DNA of 64,000 nucleotides from Paraglaciecola marina (lineage in GTDB: Bacteria; Pseudomonadota; Gammaproteobacteria; Enterobacterales; Alteromonadaceae), in the NCBI RefSeq assembly GCF_004360155.1, contig NZ_SAIS01000019.1:27011-91010 (forward strand), in the 5' to 3' direction. Of this stretch, positions 46,411-55,533 are shown piece by piece (positions within the stretch are counted from its first letter, which is position 1; each line of letters opens with the position of its first letter). Under the pieces are notes generated by a model, which was given only the letters and a program-made list of their open reading frames with translations, did not search any database and was not told the DNA's origin. Position numbers and translations under genes: made by a program.

Positions 46411-46442
46411 ATGATAAACCTTAAACTAACATCTAAGGTCAA
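46411..46442 (-). promoter_or_regulatory. MerR-type promoter with dyad operator and 20-bp spacer
   Basis: On the minus strand -35 TTGACC (46437-46442) and -10 TATCAT (46411-46416) are separated by 20 bp instead of 17. The spacer contains the dyad ACCTTA-N10-TAAGGT (46418-46439). This is the standard geometry for promoters activated by DNA distortion by MerR-family proteins. The regulator start is about 30 bases downstream. Confidence 0.88.
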
Positions 46443-46485
46443 TAGTGTTGTAAGCAATAATTATGATTTTTTAATAAAATGACTT

Positions 46486-46683
46486 ATGGCTTCAGACCAA
46501 CAGTGTTGTGGTCTAAGTTCTAGATCTAAAACAAACCACTCTCCACTAAAAGGCTATATTATTGACAAAACCTGTAAGACTATTGTTCATCATAAAGATA
46601 TGCGCATCAGTCGCAACCTCAAGTTTGGTGTTATTTTAGGATTGGATTTAGAAGCGTACACTGCAGCTTTTTCCAAAACCTAA
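46486..46683 (+). CDS. Possible small ORF, unknown
   Basis: A 65-codon open frame divergent from the MerR operon. It starts MASDQQCCGLSSRSK and has three Cys and three His, but no clear ribosome binding site and no recognised family. It may be a small metal-related protein, a gene remnant or chance. Confidence 0.25.
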   Translation: MASDQQCCGLSSRSKTNHSPLKGYIIDKTCKTIVHHKDMRISRNLKFGVILGLDLEAYTAAFSKT

Positions 46684-47081
46684 TCTTTATATCAATATTT
46701 ATGCAGACGTTGCAGGAGATTCTATTTAAAGAAACTGTCTATTTAGTAATTATTTTCGGTAGCAAGAATTGACTAGTGGTTATTAGCAAATAATTTTTCG
46801 CCTCAATAAACGCTTACAGATAGATTCTAAATTCTTTAATAAATCATTCTCTTAAATATATTAGATAAAAATTTTATATTTTTTATTAGCATCAAGTTAA
46901 TAACTACCTAAAATAAACATTTATTCTTGTATTCAGTCATTTCAAGAAGACCTAGACTGATATGCAAAGGGTGGTGTTCTTTGGTGAATATTTTTACAGA
47001 AAATTGTGCAGTATTAATACACAAAAGAGTAACAACCTATACTATATGATTAACAATTATTTCCTATGAGCTTAAGACTTG
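46684..47081. other. AT-rich intergenic region (398 bp)
   Basis: No reading frame with a ribosome binding site, no strong hairpin and no recognised RNA. It presumably carries the promoter of the GGDEF gene that follows. Confidence 0.6.
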
Positions 47082-48362
47082 ATGACTGTTTTTACGAAGA
47101 TAACCTTAATACAGGTAATTAAGACTGTAGCTTTTATCATAACTTTAGTGCTTCTCATTTTTTACGAGAACCTTCCTAAACGTACTATGGCTCTGCATCC
47201 AGAACTAACTAAGAACGCATTTGAATCTGTTGATGAGGTTATTGGCGGGAATTCAGAAATAATTTGGGTCGATAAAACTCAGTTAAGTTGGATATGTCAC
47301 CTTAGGGCTGGCGCACCTTATCCATATTGTGGAATTTCCGTGTTGTGGTCTAAACCTGCAGCCAAACAACTAGACTTATCTGTATATGATGGCCTAGAAG
47401 TAGAGTTAGATTACAATGGTCCCGCCACATATTTAAGGGTTTATCTACGTAATTATTATCCAGCTCCAGATATAACGGATATTGTAGGAAAAGCTAAGTT
47501 TAATAGCTTCTCCACCCTAGCTACAGATTTTAAAAGACCCACTATGATCCCCTTCAAAGACCTAAGAGTTGCTGACTGGTGGATTGAAAATAATAAAATA
47601 CCACCAAAGGAAATAAAAACGGATATTAGTAAAGTAATTGCCATAGGTATAGATATTCCATACCCAAACACATTAGGTCGTCATGAGTTCAAGCTCAAAT
47701 CTATTAAAGCGACAGGCTATTATTTTTCGAAAGAAACCTTATATTTTTCAATTATTTTATTCTGGGCTGCCTTTATTATTTCAGAAATTTTAATACGACA
47801 AGCAAGATTGCTATCAATGATTAAGGTCAGTGATCAACAATTAAAAGAATTTAGAACAATAAGTGAATTATACCGCGAGAAAGCAGAACACGATCAGTTA
47901 ACAGATATTTTAAACCGCGAAGGCTTAAATCGAATTGTTGATGACTTATACACAAAAAAATCTCTAAATAACTATGCTCTTTTAGTATTAGATTTAGACT
48001 TTTTCAAAACAATAAATGACGAGTATGGTCACGTTGTTGGTGATAATGTACTTCAAGAAGTATCTAACATCTTTAAGGCATGTATACGCTCATACGACAT
48101 AGTGGCAAGATGGGGTGGAGAAGAATTCATCATTCTATTCCATAGTATCAGCAGTGAAAATATTGAGCCTTTTGCCGAAAAAATTCGTAAAAAAATTGAA
48201 TCAACAAGTTTTGTTGCTGGAAAAGTCCAGAATATTACAGTGAGCATCGGTGCCACAAAAATTGCTCGCTCAGAGCTATTTGAGAATGCTTTCATTCGAG
48301 CAGATAAAGCCCTATATCAAGCCAAAGAAACAGGAAGAAACAGGACAATTATCGAATTGTAA
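47082..48362 (+). CDS. Membrane diguanylate cyclase with periplasmic sensor domain
   Basis: A 426-residue protein from ATG 47082. TM1 about 11-28, a periplasmic domain of about 190 residues (YDGLEVELDYNGPATYLRVY, KVIAIGIDIPYPN) that looks like a beta-sandwich, possibly carbohydrate-binding (CBM11/CIA30-like), TM2 about 221-240, then a coiled-coil and GGDEF domain. Active site GGEEF at 345-349 is intact and the inhibitory RxxD is present (RSYD). It would make c-di-GMP in response to an external ligand, plausibly a sugar. It lies 66 bp before the cytosine deaminase gene. Confidence 0.87.
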   Translation: MTVFTKITLIQVIKTVAFIITLVLLIFYENLPKRTMALHPELTKNAFESVDEVIGGNSEIIWVDKTQLSWICHLRAGAPYPYCGISVLWSKPAAKQLDLSVYDGLEVELDYNGPATYLRVYLRNYYPAPDITDIVGKAKFNSFSTLATDFKRPTMIPFKDLRVADWWIENNKIPPKEIKTDISKVIAIGIDIPYPNTLGRHEFKLKSIKATGYYFSKETLYFSIILFWAAFIISEILIRQARLLSMIKVSDQQLKEFRTISELYREKAEHDQLTDILNREGLNRIVDDLYTKKSLNNYALLVLDLDFFKTINDEYGHVVGDNVLQEVSNIFKACIRSYDIVARWGGEEFIILFHSISSENIEPFAEKIRKKIESTSFVAGKVQNITVSIGATKIARSELFENAFIRADKALYQAKETGRNRTIIEL

Positions 48363-48428
48363 TTTTCAGCAACACTACAACAATTCTTTTAACTACTAAC
48401 TAATAAGTCAAAATAAATAGGAGAAAAA

Positions 48429-48866
48429 ATGGATAAGTTTATGGCAGCTGCAATCGAAGAAGCACAAAAAGGGTTAGACGAAGGTGGCATTCCAATTGGG
48501 TCAGTAATTGTGCATAAAGGTGAAATTATTGGTCGTGGGCATAATCGCCGGGTTCAAAGTGGCAGCCCTATTCTCCATGGAGAAATGGACGCCTTCGAAA
48601 ATGCTGGGCGTCAAACAGCGGCGACGTATAGAGAATCAACAATCTATACCACTCTATCGCCATGCTCCATGTGCTCTGGTGCCATTATCTTATATGGGAT
48701 ATCGAAAGTAGTAGTAGGCGAAAATACTACATTTATGGGTGAAGAAGCATTACTTAAATCCAAAGGTGTATCTGTCACCGTTTTACAAGATCAACATTGT
48801 ATAAACTTGATGGAGAACTTTATAAAAGCTAAACCAGAGCTTTGGAATGAAGATATTGGCGAGTAA
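48429..48866 (+). CDS. Cytosine deaminase, yeast Fcy1-like
   Basis: A 145-residue zinc deaminase with RBS AGGAG before the ATG. Zinc and catalytic residues: His50 and Glu52 in LHGEMDAFENAGR, Cys79 and Cys82 in TTLSPCSMCSGAI. The spacing equals that of Saccharomyces Fcy1 (His62, Glu64, Cys91, Cys94). The C-terminus KPELWNEDIGE also matches the fungal enzyme's ending. It should convert cytosine to uracil (pyrimidine salvage), rather than act on tRNA or guanine as related bacterial deaminases do. No cytosine permease gene is adjacent. Confidence 0.86.
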   Translation: MDKFMAAAIEEAQKGLDEGGIPIGSVIVHKGEIIGRGHNRRVQSGSPILHGEMDAFENAGRQTAATYRESTIYTTLSPCSMCSGAIILYGISKVVVGENTTFMGEEALLKSKGVSVTVLQDQHCINLMENFIKAKPELWNEDIGE

Positions 48867-49453
48867 AGCAAAAAAAATACAACCAAAAGCCAACAAAAAC
48901 CAACAAAAAGTTAAAAATAATTAACACAGTGTTATTTAAACCTACCTAAAATACAGCTATTATTGATTATCTGTGGTTTAAATAGTAAAAATAATGGCTC
49001 ATTAGCCTTAATATTTGTACTTTATTTTTTGTATAAAATAACATCAGTATTAGTTACAAAAATAGTAAATAATGTATCCGAACATACAGCCAATAAAGAT
49101 TACATGTTGTGCAACATTTCAGAGTAAACAAGCCAAATTTACGATCAATGAAAGTACTAGTTTAATTCAATAATAAACATAGCAATAAGCATATTAATTT
49201 AAAGATTTAGAGCGCAATTTTATGAACAAAATTGATGTGAATTTAACAGTTAAATCGACCTTTGAATAAGCTAGAAAATCAAATATCAATACGTTTCTTA
49301 AAACAAAAAATTAGAAAAATAACCTTTGTTATTTACTATGATTTTACCTAAGTCACCTAAATGTTTTCTCTAATACAAATTAATTTGTAGTTAGATTAGA
49401 CAACAGGCTGCAACCAATTTTATACAATTATATTATTAATATGAGTAACCTAA
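48867..49453. other. Long AT-rich intergenic region (587 bp)
   Basis: Starts with an A/C-rich stretch in which CCAACAAAAA repeats (48891-48910). I find no reading frame above 15 codons with a ribosome binding site, no terminator hairpin and no recognised RNA. The composition is clearly more AT-rich than flanking genes. Confidence 0.6.
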
Positions 49454-49657
49454 ATGATCAAAAATAAGATCCGTGAACTGCGTTTTTTTGCAGATGAAAT
49501 GACTCAAAAAGAGTTAGCTGAATTAGTTGGTGTGACCCGACATACTATAATGGCAATTGAAAAAAGTAAGCACTCACCAACACTTGAGTTAGCCTTTCAA
49601 ATAGCAGAGGTATTTGGACAATCTATTGAAGAGGTTTTTGAATATCAAAGTAGTTAG
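49454..49657 (+). CDS. Small XRE-family (Cro/C1-type) helix-turn-helix regulator
   Basis: A 67-residue single-domain protein. MTQKELAELVGVTRHTIMAI is the helix-turn-helix, followed by EKSKHSPTLELAFQIAEVFG. It belongs to the compact YgzD-like group. It is preceded by 587 bp of non-coding DNA and followed by a convergent operon of unknown genes. Its target is unknown; a partner membrane gene, often found in this family, is not adjacent on the same strand. Confidence 0.82.
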   Translation: MIKNKIRELRFFADEMTQKELAELVGVTRHTIMAIEKSKHSPTLELAFQIAEVFGQSIEEVFEYQSS

Positions 49658-49753
49658 CTAATAGATTATGTTTTACATAAAAGATAAAACACTTAATTTA
49701 AAAGGCCTTAATCCAAAGTAAATACTTACACCAAGAGTGAGCAGAGCAAATAT

Positions 49754-50647
49754 TTAGTAGCTCTGAAAAGATTTTGAAATTTCCTTCAGCTTGATTCTCT
49801 TTCCAATTGGACTATTTAACATAGCGCTTAAGGAGCCAGTATAAATTTTACTTTTAGTAAAATCTTGGGACTGAAATTGTAAGTTGAACCCTTTGCACAT
49901 CGCTACACCATCGTCACTATAAGCAAGTGCAATAAAGCCCTGAAGTTTGTCTATTAACTCAGGCATTAATACTAGCTGGTTAAATAAATGCCGGAACATT
50001 ACTGGTAATAGATATCGATTTTGAAATTCTGGTTTGATAACAACACTAGGAATATAGAGATAAATAGGACCTTCGAAATCTAAGCTTGTGCCTACTATAT
50101 CGCTTTCATCTAACAAGCCATTTTTCATTTGATTATGCTCTTCATTATTGAGCATGATAAACCCAACTTGGCCCACTAGCTCGCCACCACAAACTGCACC
50201 AGTAAAACAGCACAAATTTTTGTTACGTAATCTGGTCCAGTGGATGATTTCTTGATCGCTTGCATTGTAATTATTGATGCCTTCGTCTGAGATAAAAATA
50301 GACGATTTAACGACATCTTCAACTGTCCAATATTGCTGCAAAAATTCATGATAAGACATAAACTTAATATTCTCTTTTGTAGCAGAATATTCAGCATATT
50401 TGGCTTTGTACCAGAGAGGAGTTTCTAAGTATTCAAATTCCCTATAGCACCAATTATAAAATTCAAACCAAGTCTCTTTAGTATCGGCAACACCGTTTCC
50501 AAGCAAATGTAATATTCGGCCTCGTTTATAAATATGGGGGTCTTCTAAAAAAAGCTTAACTTCACTTAACACATCCAGCCGTAAACTCTGCTGTTCGAAC
50601 ATTGCCTCAGAGCTAAAAAACAAAGGTAAAATAGCTGAACTACCCAT
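49754..50647 (-). CDS. Hypothetical protein with GNAT-like C-terminal region
   Basis: A 297-residue soluble protein. The N-terminal 100 residues are helical and aromatic (TWFEFYNWCYREFEYLETPL). From about 130 the order of elements looks like a GNAT acyltransferase: CCFTGAVCGGELVGQVGFIM, then a strand IYLYIPSVVIKPEFQNRYLL leading to a helix PVMFRHLFNQLV, then FIALAYSDDGVAMCKGFNLQ. An acetyl-CoA loop cannot be proven by eye. The ATG lies within the 3' end of the upstream gene (8-base overlap), so the two are coupled. No family recognised. Confidence 0.7.
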   Translation of the reverse strand: MGSSAILPLFFSSEAMFEQQSLRLDVLSEVKLFLEDPHIYKRGRILHLLGNGVADTKETWFEFYNWCYREFEYLETPLWYKAKYAEYSATKENIKFMSYHEFLQQYWTVEDVVKSSIFISDEGINNYNASDQEIIHWTRLRNKNLCCFTGAVCGGELVGQVGFIMLNNEEHNQMKNGLLDESDIVGTSLDFEGPIYLYIPSVVIKPEFQNRYLLPVMFRHLFNQLVLMPELIDKLQGFIALAYSDDGVAMCKGFNLQFQSQDFTKSKIYTGSLSAMLNSPIGKRIKLKEISKSFQSY

Positions 50648-51869
50648 GTTTTATACTTCGCCTTTTGATAATAAGAACAATAATTAATGTTATAAGCCCA
50701 GTTGTCGTACCTGCGCCCAGTACCGCTAATATCTCTATACTCTTAAGCCCCTTATCGCCTAATACCCGACTGAATAAATTAAACAAATAGGGAGAAATTT
50801 CAAAAATAAACAAGACAATGGCAATTAAATACAGAACTTTATTTTTACTGTCTTCTTCAATACCTTGTCTTATATTAATTTTGTGTTGTAAAAATTGTTG
50901 ATTTTTTTCGTATAAATCAAAATGTTTATCTATGCCGAAACTTTTCTCTAAATGGTTGGCTAGATGTTGCGCGGTTATATATTTAAAAATTCTAATATCC
51001 CAGAATGGCATAGTCACTGCGAAGTTTGATGTCACTTTTTCCATGGTTTTTAATGACAATAACTCTGCTTTACTGATAGCCCGCAATACCTGTTGGTTAG
51101 TGCGTAATACCGCCGCCTCTTTAAAAAGCAAAGCTTCAATTATAAATATAAAGGTACTATCTGATTGCAGCTCAGGGTATTGGTTATTGCCTTTTCGCTT
51201 ATCGATCCGCAACACACTGTGCCTGCCTACAAAAAGATCGCTACTATTATATTGAGCAACATTATTTAGCGTTTTATGTTGTAGTTCACTGGATATGATT
51301 TGCGCTTGCATATCATTAGAGTTAAAGGTTTCATTAGCTAAATAATAGGGTAATACATCTTTGTGGATCGCATTTCTAGTAGATAAACACACCTTAGCAG
51401 CCGTGGAAAATACCTTGATAAGAAATTTTTCAGCAAGTAAATCTTTAAGGAGCTGAATGGAATGATCGTCATGACGCACTAGTATGTTGTCTTGAGAAAC
51501 CCGGTCTAATAGTTGAGATACTGCTAATTTTTCATTATGAAATTCAATAGTCACTACACCTAGACAGGTTTTACTATGAAGACTTACGTAGATATTAGCT
51601 CTTTTATAAAAACCATTTTCTTCACTACACTCAAATTGGTCATAACAAGCTAGTTCATATTCTCCCAAATGAAAGCGCTCTAGGGATTGATGCACTTCAC
51701 TAGAAATTTCATTATTGAAGCGCTTGGTTAATTCAACCAATAACGGAGTATTGCCTGAATCTTGAGATACTTTAGTTTTGCAGAAATGTTTGAATGAGCA
51801 TTTTTCGTCTAAAAAGCTAGGAATAGTAATATAAATATTACCAGAGAAAACTTCGGTACTTTGTGACAT
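50640..51869 (-). CDS. Hypothetical membrane protein, large N-terminal domain and two C-terminal helices
   Basis: 409 residues from the ATG at 51867-51869 (GGTGG nearby; a TTG ten codons upstream is possible). The first 330 residues look soluble: an acidic N-terminal portion with several Cys, LGVVTIEFHNEKLAVSQLLD, then a helical region. Two membrane helices occupy about 340-362 (LYLIAIVLFIFEISPYLF) and 378-402 (EILAVLGAGTTTGLITLIIV), ending in basic KRRSIKHG. The topology is CorA-like but the GMN motif is missing. The GNAT-like gene overlaps its end. It diverges from mgtE. No family recognised. Confidence 0.72.
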   Translation of the reverse strand: MSQSTEVFSGNIYITIPSFLDEKCSFKHFCKTKVSQDSGNTPLLVELTKRFNNEISSEVHQSLERFHLGEYELACYDQFECSEENGFYKRANIYVSLHSKTCLGVVTIEFHNEKLAVSQLLDRVSQDNILVRHDDHSIQLLKDLLAEKFLIKVFSTAAKVCLSTRNAIHKDVLPYYLANETFNSNDMQAQIISSELQHKTLNNVAQYNSSDLFVGRHSVLRIDKRKGNNQYPELQSDSTFIFIIEALLFKEAAVLRTNQQVLRAISKAELLSLKTMEKVTSNFAVTMPFWDIRIFKYITAQHLANHLEKSFGIDKHFDLYEKNQQFLQHKINIRQGIEEDSKNKVLYLIAIVLFIFEISPYLFNLFSRVLGDKGLKSIEILAVLGAGTTTGLITLIIVLIIKRRSIKHG

Positions 51870-52075
51870 AAACCACCAGAAAACATAGACAACACACAAA
51901 TAACTAGCTAAACAGTGGCAAGTACAAATTTATGTATGGCAATATTTTTATTAATATAATTCAATCAGCTACATTTCCAATGACAATTGATAAGGGTATA
52001 TGTAAAACTGAAACTTAGCATTCCAAGATTAACAAATTGTCAGTTCCTTCACCAAGCAATTATTAAGACGAATAT

Positions 52076-53416
52076 ATGGTAACTAACGAACAAAGAGAAA
52101 GTGCATTTTTATGGACCCTCGATCTTTTAAATGAAGGGGTCGTCGCTTTACCTTTAGTCTCTCAAGATTTTTCCCCTGAGGATTGGGCTTTTGTATTTGA
52201 AGGGTTACCTCAAGACTTACGATTTTCTCTATGGAAAGCATTAACCGAAGATAAAAAATCTTCAATATTAGCAGCCATGCGAGACGACTCTAGAGAACAA
52301 TTAATCTCTCTGTTGTCGAACCAAAACCTTGAGGATGTAGCATTAGCCAGCAGCACAGAACAATTAGTTGAAATATTAGATGTGCTCCCCAAACGCGTGG
52401 TTAATGGCTTAATTAAAAAGCTAAGTCCAGCTGATACTGAGGAGCTCGAAGACGCTCTAAATTACAGTGAAGAGCAACTAGGACGTTACGTTAACCATGA
52501 TGTATATAGTGTAAATAAGTCAGCATCCGTAGGAGAGGCACTAGCAGAGTTAAAGTTAGAAGATTTACCTGTGTACACGGATAGTATTTTAGTGGTGGAT
52601 GATAGCGACCATTACCTTGGCCAAATTGATATTAAGTTACTTATTAATAGCCCAAAAGATACCAATGTACTGCAATTAGCAGAATTTTCTGACCATGTAC
52701 TAGCGGCAGATATGACCTTATTTGATGCCTCTGAGTCAGTCAAAAACTGTGGTCGCTCAATGCTCCCGGTTCTAGATAAAAGCGGCAGGTTACTAGGTAG
52801 GTTCACCATAAAAGATGCTATAGATGTTTATCAAGAATATTATGAAGAGCAGCTATCGCACATGGGCCGAGTCAGTGACGAAGACTTATTTGCTCCCGTT
52901 TTTACCAGTGCCAGACGCAGAGCAAGTTGGCTAGGTATTAATTTAATCACGGCCTTTGCGGCCTCATTTGTAATTGGCATATTTGAAGAGGTTGTGGTTC
53001 AAGTGGTAGCTTTAGCGGTATTAATGCCAATTGTGGCAAGCATGGGTGGCATAACGGGTAGCCAAACCTTAACCCTTACAATTAGAGGCTTAGCCACAGG
53101 ACAACTTGCTAGCTCAAACCTTAAAGCCCTAGGTAATAAAGAAGTAAGAGTGGCTTTTTTGAACGGTATTTTATGGGCCTTAGTTGTCTCTGCGATTACA
53201 TCAGTGTGGTTTGATAATCCATGGCTCTCTGTGATCATTGCCATTGCACTCATTGTAAATATGTTAATTGCTGCACTGTCTGGTATTTTCATTCCAGTGT
53301 TACTTGATAGAATGGGTATCGACCCTGCTCTCGCCGGCTCAGTGATTTTAACCACAATAACCGATGTTGTTGGCTTCTTTGTGTTTTTAGGCTCTGCATC
53401 ATTACTTCTCATATAA
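52076..53416 (+). CDS. mgtE: Magnesium transporter MgtE
   Basis: A 446-residue channel. The N domain (about 1-135) has superhelical repeats such as LVEILDVLPKRVVNGLIKKL. Two CBS domains follow (about 140-260, VLVVDDSDHYLGQIDIKLLI, SMLPVLDKSGRLLGRFTIKD), and a plug helix leads to five transmembrane helices (285-446). LMPIVASMGGITGSQTLTLT and DRMGIDPALAGSVILTTITD are the pore signatures, with the Asp that lines the Mg2+ site. It imports Mg2+ and closes when cytoplasmic Mg2+ binds the N/CBS domains. The ribosome binding site is weak (AAGACGA). Confidence 0.93.
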   Translation: MVTNEQRESAFLWTLDLLNEGVVALPLVSQDFSPEDWAFVFEGLPQDLRFSLWKALTEDKKSSILAAMRDDSREQLISLLSNQNLEDVALASSTEQLVEILDVLPKRVVNGLIKKLSPADTEELEDALNYSEEQLGRYVNHDVYSVNKSASVGEALAELKLEDLPVYTDSILVVDDSDHYLGQIDIKLLINSPKDTNVLQLAEFSDHVLAADMTLFDASESVKNCGRSMLPVLDKSGRLLGRFTIKDAIDVYQEYYEEQLSHMGRVSDEDLFAPVFTSARRRASWLGINLITAFAASFVIGIFEEVVVQVVALAVLMPIVASMGGITGSQTLTLTIRGLATGQLASSNLKALGNKEVRVAFLNGILWALVVSAITSVWFDNPWLSVIIAIALIVNMLIAALSGIFIPVLLDRMGIDPALAGSVILTTITDVVGFFVFLGSASLLLI

Positions 53417-53451
53417 GACTCAAACCAGTAAGCAATTGCCTCCAAGTTACA

Positions 53452-53484
53452 CATGCCGCTAAAAATACAAATGTTAGTGGCATG
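53452..53484. terminator. Hairpin after mgtE
   Basis: CATGCCGCTAA pairs with TTAGTGGCATG (one G-T pair) across an 11-base loop. No U-tract follows, so termination is uncertain. Confidence 0.45.
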
Positions 53485-53595
53485 CCTCATAAACTCGGCT
53501 GCAAATTTATAGATTAGCCAATTAATTGTTAGCTAGTTTAATTGTTGTTATTTATAATTCTGACCTTTCAGCCTCCCCTAATTTGGTAATGTAAA

Positions 53596-55521
53596 ATGCC
53601 TAGAACTAAAAAATGGACTATTGAAGACTCAGAAAACCTATACCGTGTTAGTCGGTGGGGAGCGGGTTATTTTGAAATTGGTGAAAATGGCAATTTACAT
53701 GTCACACCAGACCCATCTAACACCGGTATGCGTATCGACTTTAGAGCCGTATTAGAAGAGATTAAGCAAGAAGGCATTCAATTTCCTGTGGTGGTTCGTT
53801 TTCACGATATTTTACGCACGCAAGTATCTTTACTTAATTCTACCTTTCAAAATACGATGGCCGAAGCTAAGTATCAAGGTCAATACAGAGGTGTATATCC
53901 GGTAAAAGTAAACCAAATGCGGGAAGTAGTAGAAGAAATTGTAGATGCTGGCACGCCCTTTAATTATGGTCTAGAAGCAGGTTCTAAGGCCGAGTTACTT
54001 ACTGCCATGGCGATGAATACCAATCCAGATTCATTAACTATATTAAACGGCTATAAAGACCAAGAATTTATGCGCCTTGCCTTACTTAATTTAAAGCTAG
54101 GCCGCAAAACCATAGTGGTTATCGAAAAGTTTTCTGAGCTTGTTTTATTAGTGAAAATTGCCAAAGAGTTAGATATAAAACCTTTGGTGGGTTTGCGCTC
54201 TAAGATGACAGTTAAAGGCCGAGGTAAGTGGGAAAGCTCAGGTGGCGACAGAGCAAAATTTGGCCTTACCATTAGTGAAATCATTGGCGCAGCTCGTTAC
54301 CTAGAAACACACGAAATGGCAGAAAGTTTAATATTGCTGCATTTTCATATAGGAAGCCAACTAACGGATATTCGCGCCGTTAAAGAGTCTATAAGTGAAG
54401 GGGCCATGATTTACTCAGAGCTTCACAAAATGGGGTATAAACTGGAATATGTAGACGTAGGCGGCGGCTTAGGGATTGACTACGACGGTAGCCAATCAAC
54501 CAATGACTCATCCCGTAACTACAGTATGCAAGAATATGTGGCTGATATTGTGTACGGCATGCAACAAGTATGTGATTTAGAAAATGTACCTCACCCTACC
54601 CTAGTCAGCGAGAGTGGCCGCGCAATAACCGCACATCATAGTTGCGTGATCACTCAAGTAGTCGGTGAAATCAAAGCTCACAGCATAGGGATACCGACAG
54701 ATAAGCAAGCTGATGAACATGTATTACTGACTGATATTCGTGAACTTGCGGAATTAATTGATAGCCAAGACAACCTTCAAGAAATTTTTAATGATGCATC
54801 CCAATATAAAGAACAAGCTCTGAGTGCCTTTAAATTAAGGGTTATTTCATTGGAAGAACTCGCCAAAATCGAAACCTTATATTGGCAAATAATGGAAACC
54901 CTTCAATTAAGGCTAAAAACTGCAGAGTTTATTCCTGAAGAAATGCAAGAGCTGCCATTTAATTTGTCATCTCAATATTTGTGTAATTTTTCAGTGTTTC
55001 AGTCAGCAGCAGATACCTGGGCTATTGACCAAGTGCTTCCAGTTGTGCCATTAACCCGTATGAACGAGAAACCTACTATTAATTGCTCATTAGTAGATAT
55101 CACCTGCGACAGTGATGGCAAACTTGATCAGTTTATAAGTGATGACGGCCTTTCCAATGTCATACCTATGCATAACATTAAGCCGGATGAAGAGTATTAC
55201 GTGGGGCTATTTTTGACTGGAGCTTATCAAGATGTAATGGGAGATATGCATAACCTATTTGGACGCTTAAACGAGGTGCATATATTTAGCTATGATGACG
55301 ATCCTGAAGACTTTTATATTGAAGAGATAGTGGCAGGCTCATCGGTAGAAAACGTGTTATCAATTATGCAGTACAATCCTAACTCAATGGCCCAAGGCAT
55401 CAAAAAGCTCATTGATACTCATGTGTCTAAGGGAGAAATGAAACCAAGAGAAGGGGTTAAATGGACTGATTTTTACGAAAACTGCCTAAAAGGTTACACC
55501 TACCTTAAAACTACTGACTAG
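53596..55521 (+). CDS. speA: Biosynthetic arginine decarboxylase SpeA
   Basis: A 641-residue PLP enzyme, typical SpeA length. PLP Lys is residue 104 in GVYPVKVNQ. LHFHIGSQLTDIRAVKESIS and YVDVGGGLGIDYDGS are the barrel motifs of the alanine-racemase-like fold, and the C-terminal beta domain contains TINCSLVDITCDSDG and GAYQDVMGDMHNLFGR with the substrate-contacting residues. It makes agmatine from arginine for putrescine synthesis. The agmatinase gene (speB) often follows speA in related bacteria but is absent here; the next gene is convergent. Confidence 0.95.
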   Translation: MPRTKKWTIEDSENLYRVSRWGAGYFEIGENGNLHVTPDPSNTGMRIDFRAVLEEIKQEGIQFPVVVRFHDILRTQVSLLNSTFQNTMAEAKYQGQYRGVYPVKVNQMREVVEEIVDAGTPFNYGLEAGSKAELLTAMAMNTNPDSLTILNGYKDQEFMRLALLNLKLGRKTIVVIEKFSELVLLVKIAKELDIKPLVGLRSKMTVKGRGKWESSGGDRAKFGLTISEIIGAARYLETHEMAESLILLHFHIGSQLTDIRAVKESISEGAMIYSELHKMGYKLEYVDVGGGLGIDYDGSQSTNDSSRNYSMQEYVADIVYGMQQVCDLENVPHPTLVSESGRAITAHHSCVITQVVGEIKAHSIGIPTDKQADEHVLLTDIRELAELIDSQDNLQEIFNDASQYKEQALSAFKLRVISLEELAKIETLYWQIMETLQLRLKTAEFIPEEMQELPFNLSSQYLCNFSVFQSAADTWAIDQVLPVVPLTRMNEKPTINCSLVDITCDSDGKLDQFISDDGLSNVIPMHNIKPDEEYYVGLFLTGAYQDVMGDMHNLFGRLNEVHIFSYDDDPEDFYIEEIVAGSSVENVLSIMQYNPNSMAQGIKKLIDTHVSKGEMKPREGVKWTDFYENCLKGYTYLKTTD

Positions 55522-55528
55522 TCAGTAG
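55511..55528. repeat. Perfect 18-bp palindrome across the speA stop codon
   Basis: CTACTGACTAGTCAGTAG reads identically on both strands and includes the TAG stop of speA. It is followed closely by the shared terminator. Whether it is functional is unknown. Confidence 0.6.
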
Positions 55529-55533
55529 CAAGC

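Noticed and set aside
48891..48910. CRISPR or other direct-repeat array
   Set aside because: The CCAACAAAAA repeats are only ten bases, adjacent and A-rich; no spacers or cas genes are present.
50640..51869. CorA-type magnesium transporter
   Set aside because: The two C-terminal helices and the neighbouring mgtE suggested it, but the GMN loop motif is missing and the N-terminal domain does not resemble CorA.
53452..53484. Mg2+ riboswitch (M-box) linked to mgtE
   Set aside because: The hairpin is downstream of mgtE, not in its leader, and the mgtE leader is too short and lacks the M-box architecture.
52999..53490. 163-codon open frame on the minus strand
   Set aside because: It lies mostly inside mgtE on the opposite strand, has no ribosome binding site and no family features; mgtE is clearly the real gene.
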